Shown in pieces: positions 35,001 through 44,285 of a stretch of DNA of 64,000 nucleotides (within the stretch, counting starts at the first letter, position 1; each line of letters starts with the position of its first letter). The DNA comes from Hanstruepera marina. GTDB lineage: Bacteria; Bacteroidota; Bacteroidia; Flavobacteriales; Flavobacteriaceae. Made by a program: the position numbers and the translations under genes. Under the pieces are notes generated by a model that had not been told where the DNA came from, ran no database searches, and saw only the letters and a program-made list of their open reading frames with translations. The stretch is from contig NZ_JAINVX010000002.1 of assembly GCF_019880635.1 (NCBI RefSeq), positions 62,001-126,000 of the forward strand. The letters are read 5' to 3'.

Positions 35001-35856
35001 GGACGCCTAATGCAGCTCCTGCTGGCATTGTGAAGTCTAAATCTAAAGTTGTTGGGTTATTAAATGTTGAAATACCTGACGACACTAGATCAGAAGGGTC
35101 AAACGTCCCATCGTTTCCAAAATCAATCCAAACCCAAACATTATAAGTATAACCCGTTTGTAGAGTAAGATCTAAATTAGTATTCAGTCCTTGTTGTAAA
35201 TCAACAGGGCTTCCTGTTAGATCTTCATACCATTCAGGAGAACTTGCGTTTGGCATAGATATAGGAAAATTAGTTGAGCCTAGTAATACAGATGAAAAAC
35301 CGTTACCATCTCCACCTATAGGATTTGCCTCGCAATAAATAGGTGTACCTCCAGCAAAAGAAATAGACCAAGAGTCTAATGTGCCATCATCTAAAGATGG
35401 ATAGTTATCGCATACCTTTAAGGTCCAAGTACCATTATTTTCTTGATCGGTAAAGGAAGATAAAGGCTGTTCTGGACTAAATGTGCCCGAAAACGGTGCA
35501 AAGCCAGAATTTATTGAGGTTGTGCCAGAATCACTAAACACAGTGTTTGTATAATTTGCTCCAGATCCACCATTAGAAATAGATAGTGGTATTTCGGTAT
35601 TGTTTGGCGCAGGCCCTACAAGATATATTTCTACATCAGCGTCATAAGGATGTGTGATATTTACAGTAACTTCGGAAACGTAACTTCCTGAATCAAGGCC
35701 AGCAATGGGAATTGAGAATTCACCGCAATTTATACTGCTGCTAGGCCCTGTAGGAATTGGGCCTCCCGTTCCATTGTATGTTTGTCCATACAAAGTCATG
35801 GAAAAGAGACACAATAGAATTGTTATCCCTCTTAAAAATGTGTTGAATTTTTTCAT
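32023..35856 (-). CDS. Giant secreted T9SS cargo with P-domain and GEVED-type repeats
   Basis: The 1277-residue protein has a signal peptide (about 1-24) and a proprotein-convertase P-type domain (about 40-165; SEVTVNITHPYDADVEIYLVGP...NGTWTLKVCD). Two near-identical GEVED-like beta domains follow (about 170-320 and 350-490; both with WIDF..DG.FDPSDLVSSGIS and FTMPAGAALGVHRMRI.GSD). Further on are Ig-like/FN3 parts, a NVCHNGEQICVS...HLNHGDSLGAC motif (about 815-850) and an acidic D-N-rich domain. A T9SS type A sorting signal ends it (LYPNPSTTGEV...GIYFVRVATESG.STKKLIIANN). Many Asp/Asn suggest calcium binding. Probably a surface adhesin or scaffold; no catalytic domain found. Confidence 0.88.
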   Translation of the reverse strand: MKKFNTFLRGITILLCLFSMTLYGQTYNGTGGPIPTGPSSSINCGEFSIPIAGLDSGSYVSEVTVNITHPYDADVEIYLVGPAPNNTEIPLSISNGGSGANYTNTVFSDSGTTSINSGFAPFSGTFSPEQPLSSFTDQENNGTWTLKVCDNYPSLDDGTLDSWSISFAGGTPIYCEANPIGGDGNGFSSVLLGSTNFPISMPNASSPEWYEDLTGSPVDLQQGLNTNLDLTLQTGYTYNVWVWIDFGNDGTFDPSDLVSSGISTFNNPTTLDLDFTMPAGAALGVHRMRISGSDFGNSGADPCYNGDYTAVADLDVNIITQAPATCDDGIQNGDEEGVDCGGSFCDECPLSYCDATPEGGDGNGITSVVLGSTTLPISMPEYYADETGSPVVLQQGLNTNLVINYATGWTYDTFVWIDFDDDGVFDPSDLVSSGISTSSNPAALELDFTMPAGAALGVHRMRIHGSDYGNTSGDPCANSDFGAVVDLDVEIVEAACTQAVYADATIVPDCDNFEFSINVDITTVNDAVSITDGSDTWIIAGSGITTVGPFDSGASVDLTIVHSESDCDIDLETESYTCPPANDTCEGAIAIGCGGVETGSTEFANSEDLADCEFMDTSFPELNTGPGVWYTVVGTGGDMVLDLSESSFDTKIALYSGSCNGLVLEDCDDDSGTGLRSKLTFTSENETVYYVYVTGWNSSSGDYVLTVDCICDAYIVEGECVYVTSGYGPADGTSLTAVGQFGEAPYTYEWSTGETGETIFVAPAAQTVYSVIVTDNIGCTSEVFTTVLVEDISCGDNPNNVKVNVCHNGEQICVSPNAVQAHLNHGDSLGACDKEVDCSTPPLCDARLKVPGPDATDVSTNVEISWDTATGLVDGYLLSVGTTDGGTDVLDNLDIGNTLDYDLSGLLDFATTYYVTITPYNSIGSADNCGASSVFTTETGPWCGGPTVVCDDPFEGDTSIDGEVNGYLSYCDNDLNVEPGTWHTFIGTGGDVIASLCNSTYDTRIGVFTGDCSTISCVAGNNDNFSACGSGFRSEVEFSSIEGATYYIFVSGDDFSNPFTGPYTLELTCAPPPEPCNDNEVTVNINFDNYPSETSWEITDDNDNDNVVASGDNYSGETFTSEVTCLPDGCYTFTIYDSFGDGICCTFGSGSYNVTGTDTTISGDSFENSESTSFCVSGAGGRADSTATSSDDVPDWSLYPNPSTTGEVQVDLSNYLNQDVSIQMTDFYGKILSTNNLSNVQNPRHRLNTQGMSHGIYFVRVATESGVSTKKLIIANN

Positions 35857-36114
35857 AAATTAATTAATTAATAGTTAATAATTTAGGTGAACTTTAAGAA
35901 AAGGGGATACCAAAACGTTAGGAAGTAAGGCGAAGTTTCGCGTAGATAGTTGGGTAGTATCTGTCAATATAGATATATTTTATAAAACTGTTAAATATTT
36001 TATAAAAAAATCGATAAACTGCATGTTTTTTGCTGAATTAATGATGAATATAATCATAGTTTGATGTTCCTATATCTATTTAACATAGGTTGTTATTTAA
36101 AAACTCAATGGAAT

Positions 36115-39100
36115 TTAAGGTTTTAAAATGAGCTTTTGTGATTTTAGTTTGCCACTTTGTAATGTTACCTCAATAAGGTATACACCGCCAGAAAAACCTT
36201 GGCTTTGTAATCTGTAATTCAAATGATTTATGTTCTGCTTTTTAACAAGTTCTCTACCTAATAGATCATAAAGTAAAATACTATCTATTAATTCATTTTG
36301 TGAATCCACTTGAATGTGTTTTTCGTCCTGAACGGTAATGGTTACCAAATTGCTTGCGGTCTCCTCGTCAACACTTAAGGTGGTATTTGTATAGCGCAAC
36401 ATAAAGCGGTTGTTGAATTCTCCAGCATCTGAATGGAATATGTAAGGTGTTAACCTTAGATTGTGTATGACACCCAGGGCAGTGTCCTCTAAATAAATAT
36501 CTTGTTCGCTTGCTTCAAAAAGGCCATCGAGTGTGTTGATGGCAATTGTGTAAGCTCCACTTTGAGAAATAACCACACCTAATGGCACGATGTCTGTTTC
36601 GGCAAATGGTAAAGCTTTACCCTGGATAACTAAATTTTTATTGTCTACAATCGAGTAAAATTGATTACTGGTTTCATTTAAGTCTAAACCATCGTATAAT
36701 CTGTCTATATCATTGGTTGCACCTTCCACATATCCAATTAACAAGGCGTTGGCCAAATTATTTGATGAAATCAAATCGAGCCAGATACGATGTTTTTCCG
36801 GCTCATGTTCTGTTCTGTAAAATTGATTGTTATTATAGGATTCATGTCGTAAGGTATTATCGAACAACACATAATCTGTAGTTGCGGGTGTGTTGTCATC
36901 CATTAGCACAAAAAAGGCCTGGCCTGATGCAATATAGCCGGAAAATCCAGCAGGAGATGAACCCGTAAGATTAAATTTAATGTAATCGTTGGCATTATAG
37001 TTATAGCCAAAATCACCATAAAAGGGGTCGTCAACAACATCGCTAGGAGCGCTAGCATGACTCCACAAATAAATGGTACCATTAATGGAGGGGTTACTGT
37101 CATCGGCAATTCTACCACCATTAATGTTTATAAAACGTTGCGCATCAATGGAGGATGGGTAGGGGTTGCCAACTAAATTCCAATTGTCGTCAATTTCCGT
37201 GGCCATACTATTTCCTGCTCCAGGGTAATCGACACCTACATACGTGCCACGGTGAATGGGTACTTGAATGCTACCATTATGAGCACGCCCAATAAATTCT
37301 GTAGTATTGGCTAAAGCAGGAGCTGTTGGATTGGTTCCAGATAATCCACGTATTATATAACCGTTTCCAATAGCCATGGTTTCGTTGGTTTGTTGCCAGT
37401 TGCCGTAGTTTCCTATGCCATTCCCAGCTATTGTGGGGACCCATTTATAGATACGGTTAGGATTGGAGCCTGGAGAAACATTCGTAACATTAAAGTCTTC
37501 AGTTGGCGATGACCAATAAATATAATCTAAATTGGAAATGGTTCCAGGTACTGTTCGTTGTACAGTTATACTGCCTGTGTTGTTATTGCTGGTTACATTG
37601 GTTAGCTGAACCAAATTGGCATTGTTGCGAACCAAAAAAGTCCCTGAATTAGCTACATTAATTTCGTCCGTGATAGTCATGCCAGTGCCAGAGTCTAATT
37701 TCAAAAAGGCATTGTTTCCAATGTTTAAAGTTTTAGCAAGGGCAGGACTTGGTGGTGTTGGTGGGCCTGGATAGGTTAATATGGGCTGATTGGCTGTATT
37801 ATCAATATAAACACAATCTGTTGACCTAGGTATACCAAGAGGCTTCCAATTGTTAGGATTATTCCAGTCGGTATTAACGGTGCCTCTCCAAATTTTTCCT
37901 ATAATAAATTCAGCTTTAATTCGTGGTTGATTACTTCCAGGACAATTTATCCAAAACGTATAGATGCCGGGCGTATTAGTGTCAATTAGGCCAGATCCAG
38001 AAACATTAATGGGGTTAAACGATGGTCCAGAAGCTATTGCGGTTCCGCCAGTCTCGTTTGTAAACCAGTCAATATCTGCTGGTGGCCCGGAAACTTCCCA
38101 TTCGTAAGGGCCTACATGGGTAGTGTTGGTAAAAGCAAACTTGGTTGTTATAAGGCGGTATGAAATTCCTGCGGTTAAATTGGCACGAATTTGAGGATTT
38201 AAAGAAGGGCCGTCGTCGTCGTCTCCTGCAATCCAAGTCCCTGTTGCACATGATCCAGGGTTGAAATTTCCATCATTTACCACAATATAGCCCATAGCAT
38301 CAAAATAAGGAGACGGTGTATTTAAGGTGAAAATATATTGACCAGTAGTCGTAACGGTAAAATCAATAGCTGAATAATTTGAGGTATTGGCTGCATCAAA
38401 CCCACAAGGATCACTACTGGATATAAAAATTAGGGGTTGTAAGGCTCGGGGATCTGTGGATTGCATAATACCCGATAATGTATTGCCTAAACTTGTTGTT
38501 CCTCTACAAGCGAATGTAGCAAATATATCTTCACTAGGCTCACCAGGGCATATTATTTCTGCATTAACAACGCCTTCAGGGGACGGAGATGTGACGCAAA
38601 TTCCAAATGTGCCATTGTTGTTATTGCCATGTTCCCATAAACGGATGTAAATGATTTCGCCTGGAGTTAGCCCTATGCTAGTTATGGAGGGCATTTGCCC
38701 ATTAGCACTACTATTATTATCACAATCCAGCAGTGTTAAATTGTTGCAATTGTTTCCGCGGTAAAGGGCCATGGCACCATCGGTCATATCTAAATCTTGA
38801 GTGTCAACGGTTATTTCACCAGTGTCGTCCACAACAACATAGAACCACACATCGCCGCCGGCATAGTTCCCACAGCCAGGATTTGGAACACCAGTGGTTC
38901 CTGTTGCTCCAGCATTAGTAAAGGTTTGATAAGAACATACAGGTGTTACAGGTAGCTGTATGGCGTTTAAGCATAAATCGTTAGCTGGTGGGTCAACGGG
39001 TGTGCCGACACAAATATTAAAAAAAACTTCTGCTGAAGGTGTTCTGTTATTCCATCCATAGACTCGTATATAATAGGTCTCGCCAGCTAAAAGATTCGTA

Positions 39101-40515
39101 ATGTTAAAAGTGTCATTATTGTTGCTTGTAACCAATGTAAGTGTTGAGCAGTTTCCAGAGGAGCTTCTGTAAACACCAACCGCTAAATTAGTATCGGTTC
39201 CCGAAACAGGAATAATATCGAGCAAAGAAATTTGATGTTCATTACTTGTGGCTATAAATGAAAACCACACATCGTTATTGGGGTAACCAACAACATCGTC
39301 AGGCTGTGGTGAGGCTGTGGCATAAACTGTTGAGCCCGCTGTAACGGCGTTACATATTAAAGTTGGATTTACAGTTAAAGAAATGGCATCACCACATTCG
39401 TCATTGCTAGGAGGTGGTGGCGGTGGCGTGATGCAAATACCAAAAGTACCATTATTGTCATTACCGTTCTCCCAAAACCGAATGTAAAGAGTTTCACCAG
39501 GTGTAAGATCAGTTCTAATTATTAAGGGCATTAAGCCATTACTGCTCGTGTTGTCGTCACAGGAAACTAGCGTTAATGCATTACAGCTACCAGTGTAAAC
39601 AGCCATGGCGCCATTGGTGATTTCTATGTCCTGTGTGTCTATGGTTAAACCTCCCGAAGCTGGAACAACGGTTTTAAACCATACATCGCCCCCAGCATAA
39701 TTCCCACAACCTGGATTGGGTACACCAATTGTATGGGTCGCTCCATAAGTTGTAAATTCCTGATAATTACAAGTTGAATTATTGACTAGATCAATAGCAT
39801 TACAGGGGTCATCATTTAGTGGTGGTGGTGGGACTGCTGAAACAATAGAGATATCATCTATTCCAGCCGGAGGATCTAATTCTGTTGTGTCATCGTTTAC
39901 CCATTCAACTACAAAGCGAAATGTTGTTCCGGCAAAATTTTGAGGTATGGTCAAGGTAGGCGATGCGACCCAGGTATTACTGCCAAAATAATCGCCTCCA
40001 ATTTGAATACGATCTGTCGACGCTGTTATTGAAGTGCCATAAGTTGGTATGTAATCTATAGGAACTAGCCAGATACGCATGAGGTCATTTGAGGTTTGCC
40101 CTTGAGCGATCCATATAAAATCGACTGTGATGTCTGTTTCTCCAGCAGGAACCGTTATGTCTCTAAAAATATGAATAGCAGCTCCTAATATACTGGATGA
40201 ATAATTATGTGGCGGAATAGGGAAAGTGGCATTGTTGGAAACATAGGCGCAACGTCTATCTGAAAATCCAGGATTAGCTCCTGTACTACAAACCCATTGA
40301 TTTCTTCCGGTTATTGATGTGTTGGTTCGCCAACCATTTTCCATTAAATCAGCACCATTTTCAAAACCTCCATCTATATCAGGGTGAACTAAAATGGTTT
40401 GCGCACTTGTACTTAAGCTAAAAAAAACAAAGCCAAATAAAAGGCATATATCTTTTAAAGTTCTTAAGAAAGAACGTGAAGTTAGGATAGAAGTTTTAAG
40501 ATTGATATGTGCCAT
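36115..40515 (-). CDS. Giant secreted T9SS cargo, paralogue of the 1368-residue protein
   Basis: The 1466-residue protein has a signal peptide (about 1-39, ending STSAQ), an N-terminal jelly-roll-like region, and several repeats of the pattern NPGCGNYAGGDVWF..V....G....DTQD...T.GAMA.Y.G. A NW.PLGIPRSTDCVYI segment (about 900) comes before a long C-terminal part ending in a T9SS sorting domain (LYDLLGRELV...GGVYLIEVTLQSGKLKSQKLILKP). The C-terminal ~550 residues align block by block with the protein at 27438-31544 (GQAFFVLM, QFYRT...HRIWLDL, GYVEGATN..DRLYDG, NTLDGLFE..EQ.IYLED). Function probably surface-associated; not determined. Confidence 0.88.
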   Translation of the reverse strand: MAHINLKTSILTSRSFLRTLKDICLLFGFVFFSLSTSAQTILVHPDIDGGFENGADLMENGWRTNTSITGRNQWVCSTGANPGFSDRRCAYVSNNATFPIPPHNYSSSILGAAIHIFRDITVPAGETDITVDFIWIAQGQTSNDLMRIWLVPIDYIPTYGTSITASTDRIQIGGDYFGSNTWVASPTLTIPQNFAGTTFRFVVEWVNDDTTELDPPAGIDDISIVSAVPPPPLNDDPCNAIDLVNNSTCNYQEFTTYGATHTIGVPNPGCGNYAGGDVWFKTVVPASGGLTIDTQDIEITNGAMAVYTGSCNALTLVSCDDNTSSNGLMPLIIRTDLTPGETLYIRFWENGNDNNGTFGICITPPPPPPSNDECGDAISLTVNPTLICNAVTAGSTVYATASPQPDDVVGYPNNDVWFSFIATSNEHQISLLDIIPVSGTDTNLAVGVYRSSSGNCSTLTLVTSNNNDTFNITNLLAGETYYIRVYGWNNRTPSAEVFFNICVGTPVDPPANDLCLNAIQLPVTPVCSYQTFTNAGATGTTGVPNPGCGNYAGGDVWFYVVVDDTGEITVDTQDLDMTDGAMALYRGNNCNNLTLLDCDNNSSANGQMPSITSIGLTPGEIIYIRLWEHGNNNNGTFGICVTSPSPEGVVNAEIICPGEPSEDIFATFACRGTTSLGNTLSGIMQSTDPRALQPLIFISSSDPCGFDAANTSNYSAIDFTVTTTGQYIFTLNTPSPYFDAMGYIVVNDGNFNPGSCATGTWIAGDDDDGPSLNPQIRANLTAGISYRLITTKFAFTNTTHVGPYEWEVSGPPADIDWFTNETGGTAIASGPSFNPINVSGSGLIDTNTPGIYTFWINCPGSNQPRIKAEFIIGKIWRGTVNTDWNNPNNWKPLGIPRSTDCVYIDNTANQPILTYPGPPTPPSPALAKTLNIGNNAFLKLDSGTGMTITDEINVANSGTFLVRNNANLVQLTNVTSNNNTGSITVQRTVPGTISNLDYIYWSSPTEDFNVTNVSPGSNPNRIYKWVPTIAGNGIGNYGNWQQTNETMAIGNGYIIRGLSGTNPTAPALANTTEFIGRAHNGSIQVPIHRGTYVGVDYPGAGNSMATEIDDNWNLVGNPYPSSIDAQRFININGGRIADDSNPSINGTIYLWSHASAPSDVVDDPFYGDFGYNYNANDYIKFNLTGSSPAGFSGYIASGQAFFVLMDDNTPATTDYVLFDNTLRHESYNNNQFYRTEHEPEKHRIWLDLISSNNLANALLIGYVEGATNDIDRLYDGLDLNETSNQFYSIVDNKNLVIQGKALPFAETDIVPLGVVISQSGAYTIAINTLDGLFEASEQDIYLEDTALGVIHNLRLTPYIFHSDAGEFNNRFMLRYTNTTLSVDEETASNLVTITVQDEKHIQVDSQNELIDSILLYDLLGRELVKKQNINHLNYRLQSQGFSGGVYLIEVTLQSGKLKSQKLILKP

Positions 40516-40655
40516 TTTTTTTATTTAAAAATGGGAACTAGGTATTTATATAACAATATATTTGTGTGAAAATGAGCCCCCAAATCGAAATATGAACGGC
40601 TTAAAATATTACAAATTTGCATGAAATGTAAGTATCTGTTTTTAAATTCGTTAAA
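40516..40655. promoter_or_regulatory. Divergent promoter region
   Basis: The 140-bp AT-rich gap separates the minus-strand T9SS gene from the plus-strand PLP-enzyme gene and must hold promoters for both. I see TTTG-containing elements but no spacing good enough to name a specific promoter. Confidence 0.4.
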
Positions 40656-41546
40656 ATGATTGAAAATATAGACCAACTTAATATTCAACTTACATCGAGT
40701 TTGTTTATTAAACCAGAATATCAAATTGATGCTTTTGTTTCAGGCAACAAATACCGAAAATTAAAATATAATGTAATAGAAGCTGAAAGCAGTGGGTTTT
40801 CTAGGCTATTAACGTTTGGAGGCGCCTATTCAAACCATATTGCGGCTGTTGCTAAAGCAGGATTAAGTAAGGGGTTTAAAACGGTTGGTGTTATACGTGG
40901 AGAGGAACTTGAAAAAAAGGTCAGCAATAATCCTACATTACAATTTGCACAGAGGTGTGGGATGCAGTTTAAGTTTATTTCTAGAGGGGATTATAGAAAT
41001 AAAACCAAACCTGATTTTATACATCAACTAAAACGTGACTTCGGTGACTTTTATGTAATTCCTGAAGGAGGCACCAATGAACTTGCTGTAAAAGGATGCG
41101 AAGAGATATTGACAGAAGAGGATAAAGTCTTCGATTTTATTTGTTGCCCTGTGGGAACAGGTGGCACCATATCGGGTCTCATTAACGCATCTGAAGAGCA
41201 TCAGAAAATTTTGGGGTTTCAGGCGCTAAAAGGTGATTTTTTACAAAAAGATATTCGTAAATTTGCGCATAAATCAAATTGGGAGCTTATCGCGGATTAC
41301 CATTTTGGTGGTTATGCTAAAATAAATACGGAACTAGTCAGTTTTATTAATGCCTTTAAGGCGGAAAATAGTATACCTCTCGATCCTATTTATACCGGCA
41401 AAATGTTATTTGGTATTTTTGATTTAATAAAAAACGGTTATTTTTCAAAAGATGCCAGAATTCTGGCTATTCATACGGGTGGGTTACAGGGTATAGATGG
41501 TATGAACAAGCTCTTAAAGAAAAAACAAATGCCCTTAATTAATTGA
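40656..41546 (+). CDS. PLP-dependent ACC deaminase/D-cysteine desulfhydrase family protein
   Basis: The 296-residue protein belongs to the fold-type II PLP (tryptophan synthase beta-like) enzymes. The PLP lysine is probably Lys32 in SGNKYRKLKYN. LTFGGAYSNHIAAVA holds the Ser/Asn for the substrate carboxylate, IPEGGTNELAVKGCEEI and CPVGTGGTISGL form the phosphate-binding Gly loop, and AIHTGGLQG is near the C-terminus. Members break down D-cysteine or 1-aminocyclopropane-1-carboxylate; the sequence alone does not separate these, and D-cysteine desulfhydrase is the commoner activity. It is followed almost directly by a glucosaminidase gene. Confidence 0.85.
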   Translation: MIENIDQLNIQLTSSLFIKPEYQIDAFVSGNKYRKLKYNVIEAESSGFSRLLTFGGAYSNHIAAVAKAGLSKGFKTVGVIRGEELEKKVSNNPTLQFAQRCGMQFKFISRGDYRNKTKPDFIHQLKRDFGDFYVIPEGGTNELAVKGCEEILTEEDKVFDFICCPVGTGGTISGLINASEEHQKILGFQALKGDFLQKDIRKFAHKSNWELIADYHFGGYAKINTELVSFINAFKAENSIPLDPIYTGKMLFGIFDLIKNGYFSKDARILAIHTGGLQGIDGMNKLLKKKQMPLIN

Positions 41547-41548
41547 AG

Positions 41549-42364
41549 ATGAAAAAGATTGTAGTATTCATAGTGTTGTTGAGTTTGGTGTTTAGTTGTG
41601 GTTCAAAGAAACGAGCTGCTTCAAAATCTAGCAGAAATAAAACAAAAACAGAACGCGTTGTAAAACACACAGAACCTGAAGTTAACACACCTCAAGTTGA
41701 AGTAGAAACGCCTCAAGCGGAACCTAAAAAATCAAGTGGAAATTTAACTGTGGATTACATTGAAGCGTATTATACCATTGCTCAAGAAGAAATGCGCCTC
41801 TATAAAATTCCTGCAAGTATTACTTTGGCTCAAGGTATTTTAGAATCAGCATCAGGTAAAGGGCGTTTAGCTGTTGAAGCCAATAATCATTTTGGAATTA
41901 AGTGCCATGGTTGGACGGGTGCCAAAATTTATCATGATGATGATGCTTCACAAGAGTGCTTTAGAAAGTATAAAGATGCCAAATATTCGTTTAGGGATCA
42001 TTCCTTGTTCTTGACTGAAAGGAAGCGTTACTACAAGCTTTTTAATTTGGATATTACAGACTATAAACGTTGGGCAAAAGAGCTAAAGGCAGCTGGTTAT
42101 GCCACCGATAGAAAATATCCGGATAAACTTATTAGCTTGATTGAACGCTATGAGCTTTATAAATATGATGAGGCTGTAACAGGGAACAAAAATGATATGG
42201 TTGTTGTGGTTTCAAATGAAATGACACATAAGGTTGTAAAAGGCGACACCTTATATTCGTTGTCCAAACGCTACAATACCACAGTAGATGAACTCAAAAG
42301 GCTAAACGACTTGTCTTCAAATAATTTGAAAATTGGTGAAGTTTTAGTCGTGAAATCCAATTAA
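41549..42364 (+). CDS. Lipoprotein glucosaminidase with LysM domain
   Basis: The start ATG at 41549 is chosen over an in-frame TTG at 41543. The 271-residue protein has a lipoprotein signal ([13 protein letters not shown]). A charged linker leads to a mannosyl-glycoprotein endo-beta-N-acetylglucosaminidase/FlgJ-type domain (about 65-205; [32 protein letters not shown] with the catalytic Glu). A C-terminal LysM domain (about 225-271; [19 protein letters not shown]) binds peptidoglycan. It should cut glycan strands of the cell wall at the outer membrane periplasmic face. Confidence 0.92.
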   Translation: MKKIVVFIVLLSLVFSCGSKKRAASKSSRNKTKTERVVKHTEPEVNTPQVEVETPQAEPKKSSGNLTVDYIEAYYTIAQEEMRLYKIPASITLAQGILESASGKGRLAVEANNHFGIKCHGWTGAKIYHDDDASQECFRKYKDAKYSFRDHSLFLTERKRYYKLFNLDITDYKRWAKELKAAGYATDRKYPDKLISLIERYELYKYDEAVTGNKNDMVVVVSNEMTHKVVKGDTLYSLSKRYNTTVDELKRLNDLSSNNLKIGEVLVVKSN

Positions 42365-42380
42365 AAAATCAAAAGTAAAT

Positions 42381-43664
42381 ATGTTATATAAAAGAAGCAG
42401 TGCGCTTTTTGCGCAAGCTGGAGCCGTTATACCAGGAGGTGTTAACTCGCCAGTACGAGCTTTTAACGCTGTTGGCGGAACACCAATTTTTATTGAAAAA
42501 GCTGAAGGTGCTTACCTGTTTGATGTTGATGGGAACACCTATATCGATTATATTAATTCCTGGGGTCCCATGATTTTAGGTCATGCCCATAAGCCAGTGG
42601 TTGATGCTGTGGTAAAGAAAGCCCAGCTAGGAACATCTTTTGGGACGCCAACCGAAATAGAGACCCAAATTGCGGAATTGGCTGTTTCCATGGTGCCTAA
42701 TATAGATAAAATACGGTTTGTTAATTCGGGAACCGAAGCTTGTATGAGTGCTGTGCGTTTGGCACGAGGATTCACGGGCAAAGAGAAAATTATAAAGTTT
42801 GCGGGTTGCTATCATGGTCATAGTGATAGTTTTTTAATCCAAGCTGGAAGTGGAGCCGTAACCTTTGGCTCGCCCAATAGTCCAGGTGTAACGCAAGGTA
42901 CGGCAAAAGACACCTTGTTAGCGCGTTATAATGATATTGAAAATGTTGAGGCTATTATTGCAAATAAAAATGAAATTGCTTGTATAATATTAGAACCAGT
43001 AGCTGGGAATATGGGGTGTATACCACCTAAACCAGATTTCTTGAAGCAGTTGAGAGTCTTATGTGATGCTCATAATATTCTTCTGATTTTCGATGAGGTT
43101 ATGACGGGATTTCGACTAGCCAAGGGTGGTGCTCAAGAACTTTATGGAATTAATGCTGATATTGTGTGTTTTGGTAAAGTAATTGGTGGTGGTTTACCGG
43201 TTGGTGCATTTGCAGCACGTAGTGACATTATGAATTACCTAGCACCTGTTGGACCTGTTTATCAAGCAGGCACTTTGAGTGGGAATCCATTGGCTATGGC
43301 TGCTGGATTAGCTATGCTAAAAGAATTAAATAGTGATGAAGAAATTTATAATAGATTAAATTCTAAAACGGAATATCTTCATGAAGGGTTGTCCAAAGTT
43401 TTAAATGAAAATAAAGTTGTGCATACCATTAATAGGGTGGGCTCGATGATATCTGTGCATTTTTCCAAAGATGAGGTGGTAGATTTTGAAACCGCTGCAA
43501 AAGGTAATAATGATACATTTAAAGCGTTCTTCCATGGCATGCTTAATGAAGGTGTTTATATTGCGCCAAGTGCTTTCGAAACCTGGTTTATTACGGATGC
43601 TTTGTCTTATGCCGATTTAGATAAAACCATAGAAGCCTGTAATACGGTGAGTAAAAGTTTGTAA
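42381..43664 (+). CDS. hemL: Glutamate-1-semialdehyde 2,1-aminomutase
   Basis: HemL converts glutamate-1-semialdehyde to 5-aminolevulinate, the first committed haem precursor in the C5 route. The 427-residue length equals E. coli HemL (426). The start is typical ([20 protein letters not shown]), with [23 protein letters not shown] and the PLP-binding Lys266 in [15 protein letters not shown], plus the [16 protein letters not shown] loop. It starts 16 bases after the glucosaminidase and ends at a clear terminator. Confidence 0.96.
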   Translation: MLYKRSSALFAQAGAVIPGGVNSPVRAFNAVGGTPIFIEKAEGAYLFDVDGNTYIDYINSWGPMILGHAHKPVVDAVVKKAQLGTSFGTPTEIETQIAELAVSMVPNIDKIRFVNSGTEACMSAVRLARGFTGKEKIIKFAGCYHGHSDSFLIQAGSGAVTFGSPNSPGVTQGTAKDTLLARYNDIENVEAIIANKNEIACIILEPVAGNMGCIPPKPDFLKQLRVLCDAHNILLIFDEVMTGFRLAKGGAQELYGINADIVCFGKVIGGGLPVGAFAARSDIMNYLAPVGPVYQAGTLSGNPLAMAAGLAMLKELNSDEEIYNRLNSKTEYLHEGLSKVLNENKVVHTINRVGSMISVHFSKDEVVDFETAAKGNNDTFKAFFHGMLNEGVYIAPSAFETWFITDALSYADLDKTIEACNTVSKSL

Positions 43665-43668
43665 AAAC

Positions 43669-43704
43669 AAAAAGGGCAGTATGATAAACATGACTGCCCT
43701 TTTT
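43669..43704. terminator. Bidirectional terminator after hemL
   Basis: AAAAAGGGCAGT and ACTGCCCTTTTT form a 12-bp stem around a 12-base loop, with A/T-rich ends on both sides. It lies between hemL and the convergent small secreted protein gene. Confidence 0.85.
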
Positions 43705-43732
43705 AAACTAACCAACTTAACTAACTCAAAAA

Positions 43733-44194
43733 TTATTTTTTCTGCATCATCTTCTTCTTTTGATGACGCCCTTTTTCCATTTTTTCTTTTGCCATAGCTT
43801 CCCACTTTTCGTATTGCTCCTTATTTAAAATGTCTTTCATTTGCTTTTTCATGGCAATTTGCCGGTCTAGCATATCATTCTTCATTTTTAATTTTTCTTC
43901 TTTGGTAAGCTCCTTTTTTTCTTTGTTTTCTAAAGCTTTCTGGCGTTTTTCCATTATAGCTTTTCTGGATTTGGCATTTTCAACATTTATGGCCATTATT
44001 TGTTTTTGCTGGGCTTCCGATAAATCCAACTGTAAAGTCATTTGCTTGGTTTGAATTTCAGCAATTTCTTCAGGCGTATATTGACTAATGCGTTCTGCAC
44101 GTTCCTTTTTGTCCATTTTCTGGCGATCTTTTCTTTCTTGTGAAGTAGCTTGAAGGGTGATTAGAGCTAGTGCAATTAAAACTAGTTTTTTCAT
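43733..44194 (-). CDS. Secreted Lys/Met-rich helical protein (Spy-like)
   Basis: The 153-residue protein has a signal peptide (about 1-19, ending ATSQ). The mature chain is almost wholly charged helix (many K, E, M, Q) with LDLSEAQQKQIMAINVENAKSR and DILNKEQYEKWEAMAKEKM. The two blocks look like the LTXXQ-type helix pairs of Spy/CpxP periplasmic chaperones. It is similar in style to the small protein at 23757. A role in envelope stress or metal sensing is inference. Confidence 0.7.
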   Translation of the reverse strand: MKKLVLIALALITLQATSQERKDRQKMDKKERAERISQYTPEEIAEIQTKQMTLQLDLSEAQQKQIMAINVENAKSRKAIMEKRQKALENKEKKELTKEEKLKMKNDMLDRQIAMKKQMKDILNKEQYEKWEAMAKEKMEKGRHQKKKMMQKK

Positions 44195-44285
44195 GATGTA
44201 TTTATGTTTTTTGTTTGTTACTTGGACTCGGTAGATTTTAAAAGGTTTAATGTTTAATTTAATTTTAACTAGAGATTAACATTTG

